Under the pieces are notes generated by a model, which had not been told where the DNA came from, ran no database searches, and saw nothing but the letters and a program-made list of their open reading frames with translations. The position numbers and the translations under genes were made by a program. 64,000 nucleotides of DNA, taken from contig OX637632.1 of the NCBI GenBank assembly GCA_951802195.1, forward strand, positions 186,001 to 250,000, written 5' to 3'. Source of the DNA: Tausonia pullulans (lineage: Eukaryota > Basidiomycota > Tremellomycetes > Cystofilobasidiales > Mrakiaceae). Below are positions 49,649 to 59,932 of the stretch, one piece after another (position 1 is the first letter of the stretch; every line of letters starts with the position of its first letter).

Positions 49649-50123
49649 GGCGGATGAGAGCAGGCCCTGAGTGGTGTCTGGGTGGGTCGGGGGTGGTGGA
49701 AGGAGCGAGAGCGGGGGCGAGGAAGGCTGGCTGGCTGCTGATGGTCGACTGGCGCTGGCGTGCGTCGGGCGCTCGCTGGGTCGTTCGCTGCCCTCGCGCG
49801 CTGCGACCGCCGCCCTTCTCGCTGGGCCTGTTCCCACGCCCGGCGCCACCAACGCGCCTGCGGCACCGACCAACACGCCGGCAGGCGCAAGCGTCGCCGC
49901 CGCCGCTTCTTCCCGCTAGACGGCCACCTTCCCTTCCTGCCTTCGCACCCGCCGCACCAGGCTCTCCACCAAGGCCCCGCGTCTCTCACGCACTCCCTCT
50001 TCACGAGCCCGCCGCCGCCAACGCCCTTCGTAGACGACTGCCAGCCCCGTCCCCGGCGGCCCCTTCCCCCACGCTCCCACGCATACACGCACCTCCCGCC
50101 TCGACGGACGACTCGTTCCCGGC
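49649..50123. promoter_or_regulatory. Divergent SEC21/TMEM115-like promoter region
   Basis: 475 bp between two secretory-pathway genes. The sequence is GC-rich with CGCC and GCCG runs near 49810-50050. No TATA box is obvious. Shared regulation is possible but not shown. Confidence 0.5.
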
Positions 50124-51890
50124 ATGCCTGCCATCAACTTCCTCCCGGCCCTCGCGTGAGTGCATCATCTCGTGGATCTTGTAGCCCGACGCGCAACTTT
50201 CGCTCGGTGCTCTCCAGCTTGCGCCGCGGTCGGACGAGCCGCATGTGGGATGGCGTCTTTCATCGCGCGATGCTTCCGTTGTTTGGGAGGGCCGAGCGAC
50301 AGAGAGCGAGGACGCGTCTGGGCAGCGAGCGTGTCATCTCAGGCGGGAAGGAGCCAGCAGGGGCGGCAGGCCATCTTTCTACTTGCGAGAGCAAGAGTCT
50401 GCGTGTGTCACCCTTGCTCTGTCACCCACCCTTTCCCTCCTCGGCCCGTCTTTTGTCGTTCGACCGTGCGCGATGGACGATCTCATCGCGTCGCGTTTCC
50501 GATGTCCCAGCCTTTCTCGGCCCTCTCCGCCTATGCTGACATCTCGCTTCTCTCCTCAGCTCCGTTCCGCCCGCGACGCGCTACCTGACGATAGCGCTTT
50601 TCGCCGTCTCGTCGCTCGGCTTCCTCCTGCGGACGACGTCGTCCTCGATCCCGCCTTCTCCCTCATCGTACCCGTCGGGCTCGAAGGAGTCTGTCACTTC
50701 GTACAATCTCTTCCACCCGGCACCGAGAGCCGACTACCCGTGGCTGTACCTCTCCCCGGGTAGGGTCCTCTGGAACCCGTGGACGTTGCTCACCGCTGGC
50801 TTTGCGGAGGGCAACCTCATCGAGGTGGGTCGCGCCTTCCCGCTTCTCTCTCCCTTGCTCTCTCTCTTTTTCTCCCTCTCTTTCTTTCTTTCTCTCTCTT
50901 ATAAACCTAACTCCTCAATCCTTCCTGCGTATCAGTTCATCATCTCCGCCATCACTCTCCCGCTCTGCGCTAGGTACCTTGAGCGCATTTGGGGCGCCCG
51001 CGAGCTCCTCAAGTTCTGCTTTGTCGTCATTGTTGCGTCCAACATCATCGGAGTTGGCCTCTCGTGGATCCTGTTCTTCGTCTTGGGCAAGGCAGACCTC
51101 TTCCTGTGCGTGTGGAGTGGAGACTAAAAGAATACTCCTCTCACAAAAGCAAGGCGCGACTTCACTGACACCCGCCCTTCCGAATCTCAACAGCTACGGT
51201 CCCACCATCCACGGTCTCTCCGCCCTTCAATGCGGCTTCCTCGTTGCTTTCACCCAGCTCATCCCGGAGCACCAAGTCCAGCTCTTCTCCGGCGCGCTCA
51301 AAGCCCGCGTGAAGCGTCTCCCGGGGATCTACCTCCTCATCTCGAACGCCCTCACCTTGCTCGTCGCCCAGAACCCATACATCATCATCCAGTTCGGTTT
51401 CTTCACCGCGTGGGTGTACCTCCGGTTTGTCAAGGTCCAGGAGTCGGCCGGAGGGGAGTTCCGAGGCGACCGGAGCGAGACATTCGCGTTCACGACGTGG
51501 TTCCCGCCCGTCCTTCACCGGCCGATCGGAGCGCTCGGCAACACGGTGTTCAGGCTGTGCGTGAGGCTGAGGCTGGTCCAGCCATGGGGGGAGGACGGCT
51601 CGTCGGGAGGAGCGTACCAGCTTCTGCCGGGCCCGAATGCGGGTCCTGGAGGTGCTCGAGCGGAGGCGGAGAGGAGAAGGACGCTCGCGCTCAAGGCGCT
51701 CGATGCGAGGCTCGCTTCGGCGCCTTCGGCGGGAGGTCCATCGTCGTCGACGTCGGCGGCGGCATCGGCGGGCGGGGCGGGAACAGGAGGAGGTGCCAGC
51801 ACGGGCGCGGGTGTTGCGGCTGGGGCGAGCGTGAGTGCGCCGCCGGCGGCAAGGCTTGAGGAGGCGGCGGGTGGGGTGACTGCCAAGTAA
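50124..51890 (+). CDS. TMEM115/rhomboid-like Golgi membrane protein
   Basis: A multi-pass membrane protein of the TMEM115 family (yeast YOL107W-like), rhomboid-related but without protease activity, placed in the Golgi and linked to retrograde transport. Exons are 50124-50155, 50560-50824, 50936-51105 and 51194-51890, giving 387 residues. Hydrophobic segments include YLTIALFAVSSLGFLL, FIISAITLPLCARYLE, FCFVVIVASNIIGVGLSW and ALQCGFLVAFTQLI. The signature motifs are present: WNPWTLLTAGFAE, ERIWGARELLKFC, HGLSALQCGFLVA, LIPEHQVQLF and a LRF segment followed by GDRSETFAFTTWFP. The last 120 residues are a disordered Ala/Gly/Ser tail. No catalytic Ser-His dyad is visible. It lies beside SEC21, which works in the same transport step; this may be chance. 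Confidence 0.93.
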
Positions 51891-52468
51891 ATGAAGGAGA
51901 CGCGGCAGGAAGACAGAGGAGGAGAGAGGGGGGGGGGGAGGGAAGGAACGACTTGAGGACGGAGTGTCAAGGGTTTACAGGTTCTCTATTCTGCCTTTTC
52001 TCTTTGTTCGTTCTCTTTTCTTTTTCCCCTTAGATGCGTCTATCTGTCAGTCAAGAACAACGATGAAGATGACGACGACGGCTCGCACATCCGGCAGGCG
52101 GCAGCTTCTGCGATGTCCAGAGAGATCGATGCAGGTGGTTAGGACGATCTTCATGCCAATGAAGAGAGGAAGAGGTAAGGAGGCCGACGCTCTTCTCTCT
52201 CTCTCTCTCCCCCCCCCCCTCCTCTCGGGGGGAGCTGGCTTTCTCCTTGCTGGCTCCCTCAGGTCTCCGTTGGCTCCTTACTCGAGAGACGATCTCGGTC
52301 TGCCCTTTACTAAGGTCGGAGCGAATGCGAGCCCAACTTGGCATGCAATGCCTACGTCTACTTGTTCCGCTCGCTCCCTCTCTGCCTAAACTGACGCGTC
52401 CAAGTCCTTCATTCGCATTTCGACATCACACTGGTCCCCTGATCGAGCGAGCACAGAGAGCAGGTCGC
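51891..52468. other. Convergent 3' region, TMEM115-like gene and DPS1
   Basis: 578 bp between two converging gene ends. It includes a poly-G run near 51930-51938 and (CT)n with poly-C at about 52193-52219. No gene is supported. Confidence 0.5.
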
Positions 52469-54827
52469 TCACGGCTCGAGCCTCTGCGGGTCGCGAGGGA
52501 AGAGCGACGCCCGACGGATGTTGCCGAGGTTGAGGTAGAACTGGACGATGCGCTCGAGACCTAATAGGGGGTTGGGAGAGCGGTGAGTTAGTCGAAAGAG
52601 AGAGAGAGAGAGAGAGTGTGTGTGTGTGTGTGTGTGTGTTTGAAGGAAAATGTGAGTGAGACCTACCGAAACCAGCACCCGCGTGCGGCGGCGCTCCAAA
52701 CCGGAAGGCATCAACGTAACCCTTCATCGACGCAGGGTCGACACCCTTCTCCCTCATCTTCTCGCACAAGAAGTCCGCGTCGTGGATCCGCTGAGCTCCC
52801 GAAAGAATCTCCTCCCCGCGCATGAAGAAGTCGTACGAGTTAGAGTAGTTAGGGTCCTCCGCATCGGGCATGGTGTAGAACGGGCGAATGGCCAAGGGGA
52901 ACTTGTCAAGGATGAAGTAGTCCGTCTGGAACTTGTTCTTGACGATCCGACCGAGTCGCTTCTCATTGGCCGTCGAGAGGTCCTCGTAGTCCTCGAGCGG
53001 TGCGCCGGTCTCGGTGTTGGTGGCACCGTCCTCTCGGAGGAGGGCGATGGCCTCCTTGAACTTAAGGCGGACGGTCTTCTCGGGGATAAGGAACTCCTCC
53101 GTCGGGAACTGCTTGCGGACGGTGGCAACGTCGGCGGCGTAGGTCGTCTTGAGAGCCTTGAAGATGCAGAGGAGGAGATCGTCTAGAGAAAGTAGGGCGG
53201 GGGAGGTTCAGCTGTTGTGGATGAGGCACGTATTCAATGGCGGCACTCACCGAGAAGGTCGACGACCTCGTGGTAGTGCTCCTCAAAGGCCATCTCCAGA
53301 TCGAGACCGGTGAACTCGGTCAGGTGGCGGTGCGTGTTGGAGTTCTCGGCACGGAAGACTAGTGGGAAGCAGGCTGTCAGCTAAAGATAGGGAGATTAAG
53401 CCAGAGAGAGATCCGTCAACCTACCCGGGGCAATCTCGAAGACGCGCTCCATGTCACCAGCGATGCACATCTGCTTGGCAAGCTGAGGCGACTGGGCAAG
53501 GAACGCCGGGCCACCAAAGTACTCGACCTTGAAGACGGACGAGCCGGACTCGGTCGCGGCACCCTGGAGCTTAGGGCTGTGGATCTCAATGAACTTCTGC
53601 TGGGTGAGGAACTCGCGGAAGAGGTTGCCGACGGCCGACTGGATCTTAAAGATCGAGAGGTTGGTGTCGGTCTGGAATGAAAGGTGCGGCATGAGTACAC
53701 GGGCGGGGAACGAGGAGGCGGGCGCGTGACGACGACTCACGCGCAGGTCGATGACGCGCGCGTCGAGACGAGTCTGGAGCGAGACGTTGGCGTAGGTGGT
53801 ATCCTCCTTCTCAAAGTCGGCGGCGGCACGCGAAGCGTCGGCGTAGAGCATGGGGAGAACGCCCTGGACCTCGACCATGGAGTGGATCTGAGTGGGGAGA
53901 AAGAGCGGAAGACGTCAGAAAAGACAGACAGAAACAGACAGAACCAACGGCGCATACCTTGCGGATGATGACTTCGGCGTGCTTGATGGACGCCGACTTG
54001 ATCTCCTCCTTGGACTCCTTGACCTCACCCTCGACGAGAACGATGCTCTCGTTCGGGATTGAGGCGGCCCACTTGAGCATCTGCTTGGAGACCTGGTGCG
54101 GGTCCTCGGCCGTCGCGGTAAGCGAAAGGATGGCCTGAATGGAGGCGGACTGCTGGCGGAGCGAAAGGAAGACCATCTTGGATCCTAGAGAGGGGAAGGA
54201 AGAGGGGCAACGGGGAAGGCAAGTCAAGCATCAGAACCTCAGCCAATACAACGACAGGGAGCGAGCGAAGGACAGCACCCTGGGCACGAGAGTTGACTAC
54301 GCGGGCCCGGAAGTAGACGACCTCGCCGACGTTCTTCTCCGAGACGTCAGCGAGCGCAGTGTGCTTCCTGCGCTCCCGAGTCTGCGACTGATGAAGCGGG
54401 AGCTTGCCGTAGTTCTGCTTGGCGAGGTCCTGTCGGGTTGAGAACGAGCCAAGGGGTCAGCTTTCTCACTCTCCCTTTGTAGCTCGCTCGACCTGTCTCA
54501 ACGCACAAGGTCGTCCTTCTCCTTCTTAAGACGAGCGGCCTCGGCCTCCTTGGCCCGACCCGCAGCGGCCTTCTCGGCCTTCGCAGCCTCCTTGGCGCGT
54601 TTCTTAATCTCGTTCTTGGACAGAGGGAGACCGTCCTCTCTAGAGAAGGGAACGGAAGGGGCAAGGTCGCGCGCAGGAATCGAGGCGAGGGGTTAGCGCT
54701 CGCTCGCTGATCAAGTCGATGATCGCTCGACTCACCCAAGGAGAACGTCGGCGGCGGCCGGGGCGGCAGCAGCAGGAGCGGCAGCAGCGGGGGGAACAGC
54801 GGCGGGGGCGGCAGGGGCGTCGGACAT
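52469..54827 (-). CDS. DPS1: Cytosolic aspartyl-tRNA synthetase
   Basis: Class IIb aminoacyl-tRNA synthetase that charges tRNA-Asp in the cytosol. About ten exons and 550 residues, the usual fungal length. The N-terminal extension is Ala/Pro-rich then Lys-rich ([22 protein letters not shown]), as in eukaryotic AspRS, where it helps bind tRNA. The OB-fold anticodon-binding domain has [18 protein letters not shown] and [18 protein letters not shown]. Class II motif 1 lies at [19 protein letters not shown]. It is followed by [14 protein letters not shown]-type sequence (read as [19 protein letters not shown]) and motif 2 [23 protein letters not shown]. Motif 3 is [26 protein letters not shown], joined across the last intron at 52.56-52.67 kb. 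A simple (GT)n/(GA)n run sits inside that intron. The 160-bp gap to VPS29 is a divergent promoter. Confidence 0.97.
52596..52640 (+). repeat. (GA)n(TG)n microsatellite in a DPS1 intron
   Basis: A run of ga dinucleotides passes into tg dinucleotides within the last intron of the aspartyl-tRNA synthetase gene, seen as CA and CT repeats on the coding strand. It is probably length-variable between strains. Confidence 0.85.
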
Positions 54828-54987
54828 GGTGGTGATGATGGTTGAGGGTTGAGCTCGACTTTTGACTCGACCAGAGACGGCGGCGGGCGTCAGCGTGGGA
54901 GTTCGCCGTCCTCTCGCTCCAACCCCTTCCATCGCAGCTCACCGCACGTGGTTGACCACCAACCAACACTATCTCACTCCACTCGCC

Positions 54988-56316
54988 ATGGTCCTGTGCG
55001 TTTAGTCGGGTCACTGCTACGGGCAAAGCGAGAGCCTCGCGCTCTGACACGCCCGCATACACCCTCAGCGTCCTCATCATCGGCGACCTCCATATCCCCG
55101 ACCGTGCCGGCGACCTCCCGGCCAAGTTCAAGCGGCTGCTTGTTCGTCCTCATGACCTTTGCTCGCTGGTTTCATTGCTGGAACTGATTCTCATCGAGGA
55201 ACTGTTCTTTGCCGGGGCTTCTCCGCGCGCCGCTTCATTCAGGTCCCTGGTTAGTCCGGTCGCGTCCGACCCCCTCTCTCCACTACACACGCTGACGTCC
55301 GGTTGTTTTCCTCCAGGCAAGATTCAGCAGATTATCTGCACGGGCAACGTCTGTGACAAGGAGACACACGAGTACCTTCGCTCAATAGCACCGGACGTGC
55401 ATGTCGTCAGGGGTGACACGGATGAGGTGCGTTTTGAGGTTCTGCTGCTCTCGCCTTGAATAACAGCTTGGGCTTGGTATAAGCTTCGCTAGGCAAGGAG
55501 CTCTCTGGTCCTTCCCTTCCTGGGACCCGGGGAAGGGGGATGGGATAAAGCTCGCCGGCCAAGCGCGCCGGCGCGCTCCGACCCCGTCGTTGGGAGATCC
55601 TTTGTAGTGTTGCCTTGGACTGCCGCTGCAGCATAGGCGAGGCTCTGGCTGGACTGCGAATCATTCGTCTTATTGGAGAAAGTGGCAGCTCTCAATTCAA
55701 GGGACAGCAGATGATCTGGCAGAGCGGTGTGCACAGCGTCGACCACGCGCCACGCTTCTCTCTGACGCGTCTCCCTTCCATCTACTGACCCTCTCGCTCT
55801 CTCGGCCCACCCACAGAACATTCATTACCCCCTCTCCCTCTCCCTCCCACACCCTCCGTCCCTCCGCATCGGTGTCCTTGGTGGCCAGCAAACCATCCCT
55901 CCAGGGGATCACGACTCTCTCGCGGGAGTCGCTCGCTCCATGGACGTTGACGTCCTTGTCACGGGCGGAACCCACACATTCGAGTCGTTCGAGACGGAGG
56001 GGAGGTTCTTCATTAATCCAGGGAGCGCAACGGGAGCTTGGACGGGGCTGCTGCCTGGGTCAGTGGCGTGATTTATCTTGGCTCGCGGAGACTTGAGCTG
56101 ACGATGGAAACGATGCCGACCACCAGCGAGCCCGTGACGCCTTCCTTTGCTCTCATGGACATCCAGGGACCTCAAGTCGTCATGTATGTTTACTCGCTCG
56201 TCGACGGCGACGTCAAAGTCGAGAAGGTCGAGTATCGCAAGTCGATCGAGAGCCAGGGTACTCCGGTCTCGACGGCGAGCGCTGGACAGCAGGCCAAGGG
56301 GGATGGGAACTGGTAA
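54988..56316 (+). CDS. VPS29: Retromer subunit VPS29
   Basis: Core subunit of retromer, the endosome-to-Golgi cargo recycling coat; it has a metallophosphoesterase fold. Exons are 54988-54995, 55069-55141, 55243-55249, 55317-55426, 55817-56058 and 56127-56316. The sum is 630 nt, 209 residues, with one frame throughout. The protein reads [21 protein letters not shown], then [39 protein letters not shown] and [18 protein letters not shown], all family signatures. The 7-nt exon GTCCCTG supplies the V-P-G needed between KRLL and KIQQ, with clean AG before and GTTAGT after. Two usually conserved His positions are Gly here: the IGLCHGHQ-type block reads IGVLGGQQ and the GHTH block reads GGTH. The phosphatase-like site is therefore further degraded than in relatives; retromer binding does not need it. 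The fourth intron is large (390 bp). Confidence 0.95.
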
Positions 56317-56451
56317 AGTTTGGGACTGCTTGATGAATAACGACTTGCTCTAGGAAATTCGTAGCAGTCATGAATAAAGGCGTAGCAACAAAGGGTCCAT
56401 GGGTGAGAAGGGCGCAGCGAGGGAAAGCGAAGACTAAGCTAGGACAGGCGA

Positions 56452-57440
56452 CTACACCTCCGTCTCCTCCTCCGGCTCGGGCTCGTTCACCTTGAGCGAC
56501 TTTTAAAGGATAGGTCAGTTCTGATGACATGCGCGCGGATGAGGACGGGAGAGCACACCTTGATAAACTCGCGGTAATTGAAGAGTCCCTTGCGTCGGTC
56601 GGTGAATCGCGACGAAAGAAGGTGGTTGATCTGGTGCAGGCAGCAAGAGGGGTGCGGGAGAGTGGTCAGCATGCAGCCCAGCTCGAAATGTCTCAGCTAA
56701 TGGCCGCCGTTTGCTTCTCTCGGCGGTCTGGTCTCAAAGACGGCATGGCCAGAGACCACACCACAGTGCGCGCATGTGTCACGTCGTCATGACGCGCCCC
56801 ACCCAAACAGACCAGCCAGCCAGTCAGCCCAGCCTAGACTCACTTCGTCCACGCTCATCCTGTCCCCCGTGGTTCCCAGCCACTCCCTTAGGTCTTCCAC
56901 GCGGACGACGCCCTCGTCACCCTCATCGAAGCTCGCAAACGCCTCCCCCAGCTCCTCCTGCGTGTCGAACTTGAGCAGGTGCTCGCCCATCATCGAGAGG
57001 AACGCCGTAAAGTTGATCTTGCCCTGTTGTTCCGAGCTGAAATAGCTTTCCAGCGCCGCCGTCGGCAGGCCGAGGTTGGTGAGTGAGGAGAAGAGGTCGG
57101 TTGGTGTGATGAACCCGTCGCGGTCGACGTCGAGGAGATTGAAGGCTTCTTGAAACTGTTTGATTTGGGAAGGAGAGAAGAGAGAGAAGAGCGGGGCCGA
57201 GGGGATGCGAGGGTGGCTGAACATATTGGGAAATGAGGATGGGGAAAGAAGCAAAGTCAGCGAGGACGAGGCGAGAGGACGCGTCGTCGTCGGTCGACCG
57301 AGCGAGAGGGGCTCGCGAGACAGGGGACGAACTTGGAGCGCTTGACCGTGCTTGGTAGGCCATGGGAAAGAGACTAGGGAGCGGGAGGTGTGAGCTTGGA
57401 GAATACAGGCTGTGTAAGAGGGGCAACTCACGGAAGCCAT
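56452..57440 (-). CDS. RLC1: Myosin regulatory light chain (EF-hand)
   Basis: A calmodulin-superfamily protein of the myosin II regulatory light chain type, expected to bind the neck of a myosin heavy chain at the division ring. About 165 residues in five exons. The first exon is just MAS (9 nt). The core begins APLFSLFSPSQIKQFQEAFNLL, as in RLC. EF-hand 1 has a full calcium loop, DVDRDGFITPTD. Later EF-hands are degenerate: AFASFDEGDEGVVRVEDLREWL lacks the standard ligands. The end joins INHLLSSRFTDRRKGLFNYREFIK to SLKVNEPEPEEETEV. The second exon and its join near 57.2-57.35 kb are uncertain; the best reading gives TVKRSN before HPRIPS, which would place a Ser in the basic N-terminal context that myosin kinases use. 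A calmodulin-like or Cdc4-like essential light chain is less likely, given the single canonical first loop. Confidence 0.85.
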
Positions 57441-57760
57441 GACTGTTTGTTCACGTGCTAGTGTTGGTGGTGGCTGGGCGAAACAAGTCAAGCGCGTCTC
57501 TCCTCGGCTTAAACCGTCGACTTCGCGAGTCGACGCCACGTTAGTCGTTTCGAGTCGATGTAATGCTTTCAGGGAGCAACACATGCCAACTGAAACGCAG
57601 GAAATTCATTTGGTTCATTCGTGGCATATTTACACCGAGCTGGTGTCGTCATGGAGAGTAGCCGACGCGCAGCGCAAAGGCCACGTCGCGTCTAAGCGAT
57701 TCGACTCCTCTCCCCCTTCTTGTCTCTCTTCTCATTGCCTCCGCGACCGGTTCCCTCCCA
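57441..57760. promoter_or_regulatory. Divergent RLC1/SAP-protein promoter
   Basis: 320 bp between two divergent start codons. It holds both promoters. A CT-rich run directly before the ATG at 57761 is typical of start contexts in this window. No specific factor site is recognisable. Confidence 0.5.
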
Positions 57761-59533
57761 ATGCCCGACATCTCTAACTACCTCGTCAAGGATCTCAAGG
57801 CCGAGCTCACCCGCCGTCGCATCTCGCACAAGTCGACGGCTAAGAAGGACGAGCTGAAGGCCCTCCTTCAAAAGCAGCTCGACAAGGAGGAGGGAACAAA
57901 GCAGATGAAAGAGGCGAGCAGCACGAGTGCAGCCAGCGGCTCCAAGGCTACTTCAGACAAGACGGCAAAGAAGAGGAGGCGGGAGGAAGAAGAGAGTAAG
58001 TGGTTGCGAACCTGTTTCTGTCGCCTCGTCCACCTTCCCTTCCACCATTCACCGTCGACGCGATTCGCTTGTCCCCGTCATATCCGGGAGTCGTGGAATA
58101 CAATCTCTTATTCCGGACACAGACGCAAACAGTTCTGTCGTTGAGAATTCCCCTCCTCTTCCTGGTCAGCTCCGTCAGGCAAGAAGGCCAAGACCTCAAA
58201 GGGGCAGTCCTCGTTGCCAGCTTCCACTAAGGCCTTGTCGCCGACCAAGTCGAAGGTCAAGACCGCATCCACGTTCCCTTTGCCTACGTCGGTTCTCCAT
58301 CTCATCAAGTCATTCCTTTCGCCCTTTGACCTTCGGACGCACCTCGCGCTCTCTGGTGTCGCTCGCAAGGTCTCCGACGACCTCTATCCGACGTCGGTCC
58401 AGTGGAAGAGCCTCGTCCTCGGGGCGGGCTATGGTCGCCCGATTAAGAGCCTCGCTGGTGGAGCGAACAAGCTTTCCTGGAAAGAGGTCGTCGCGGCTAT
58501 CGTTAACTGCCCGTGCTGGGGTCTCGTGGAGGAGCTCGGGGCTGAGGCGTGGAACGGTTAGTACCCCTCTCGCCTTGTTTGTCTCACGCCAGATAATCGC
58601 AATCCTATCTCAACACGTCGGCTGCGCTCTCTGTCCCCCGTTCACCCACAGCTGCGATCCTCGCAAGGAAGGGCTCAAAGCCTCTCACGGCCGCCCAGAT
58701 CGTTGAGGAAAAGATGGAGCTCGAGCCAAATCCGGTCATCTCCGTGATCGAAGGCGACGTCGGCCACATCGAGGATCTTGAGGTCGATTATGACACGGGC
58801 AGGAAGGTCTATACGGGGGTGCTTAGTACGCGCCCGAGTGTGGCCTTTGCTGTGAGTAATGCCCGTCCGAATTGCTCTTGTTCGTCGGACGAAGACTGAC
58901 GGGCTGTTCCATCTCCTGTTTCAGTTCGCCACTAGCCCCGTCGCCGCGCAACTCGCCCTTCGCACCGGTTGGGCTCTTGCTTGTAACGCGGACGGCGTAA
59001 CTATTTGGGACCTATTCTCCGTGCTCCAGGACAAGTGATGCCGTTTCACGTTCCCTCATCCCATCTCCCCCGTCTGACTTGGCCTCCCCATCTCTCTAGG
59101 TGCTCTGAAAAAGTGCAAGAACCGCGTCTTGCGATGCACTATGCCTCGCTTCAAAAGAGCCTGTCGATCAAGAAGGAGAAATGGGACAAGTACAATCAGT
59201 CGAGGTATACCCAGTGGCTCACGGTGAGTTGAGCGGGCCGGTTGCGCCAGTAATGCACGTTAGCTGACTAGTTAACTACTGCATGCATGTACGAACAATA
59301 GCACGATATCAGGGCCAAGGACAAGGGCTGGGTGCTCGGGTCGGATCTCATCCTTAAGACCCAGGAGTCAGTAGTGCTCTTGCTCGCAGCGCTCGTGCTC
59401 ATTTACTGATCCTGATATATGCTCGTCCAGGCTCTTCAACGGTAACCTCATTCAACTAGGCTCCGGCTCGATTCTCTTTGCGCTCGGTTTCACCAAGCAT
59501 GACGACTTGTACGAATCGGACGAGGACTACTGA
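57761..59533 (+). CDS. SAP-domain and F-box-like protein, function unknown
   Basis: A protein of about 390 residues, likely nuclear, that I cannot name. Exon 1 is 57761-57995, exon 2 is 58170-58556, and further exons run to the stop at 59533. The N-terminus (MPDISNYLVKDLKAELTRRR, continuing to ALLQKQL) is a SAP domain, a helix-turn-helix that binds DNA or scaffold regions. A basic linker with KKRRREEEE and GKKAKTSKG would serve as nuclear signal. At about residues 108-150, LPTSVLHLIKSFLSPFDLRTH and VARKVSDDLYPTSVQW fit the F-box pattern. Two F-box-like features are the LP start and the SPFDL turn. A conserved C-terminal block follows (EDLEVDYDTGRKVYTGVLST, SLSIKKEKWDKYNQSRYTQW, GFTKHDDLYESDEDY). 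An acidic tail ends it. The pairing of a DNA-binding SAP domain with an F-box suggests a ubiquitin-ligase adaptor at chromatin; this is inference. Confidence 0.8.
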
Positions 59534-59932
59534 GGGGGTGGTATCTGCATTCCTCTCTTGCTTTCTTTCCTTGCGCCTTTTAGACCTCGTTTCCTGCTTG
59601 TATTATCCCACGACACTCAGCCTCGATTTTTGTTACTTCCTCTTGCATGACCCTGATGATCTTTTCGACGAGTGAGGCTTGGAGTAGACAACCGGCGAGC
59701 GCCGAGACAAAGGGAATTGCATATCTCTCAGTGTATTAAACTAAATAGATGTACTCAAAAACTTCAATCTGGATCTCCAGATTCTTGCTTCAGTCTTACG
59801 ATGTTTAGCATGTGCGCCCTACTTGACGACGGCGCGTCTCCTGGCGGGCCTCCTCGATTTCTCGCGTTTGGATCGTGGGCTTCCCTTGACCTTCAATTAC
59901 CACCTCAGCACACGCTGTCGACTCTGTCCACG
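59534..59932. other. Spacer between the SAP gene and the tRNA dehydratase gene
   Basis: 399 bp between two plus-strand genes. It should hold the terminator of the first and promoter of the second. The frame of the second gene is open back to an ATG at 59672, but the peptide there is not conserved-looking, so I left it out. Confidence 0.4.
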
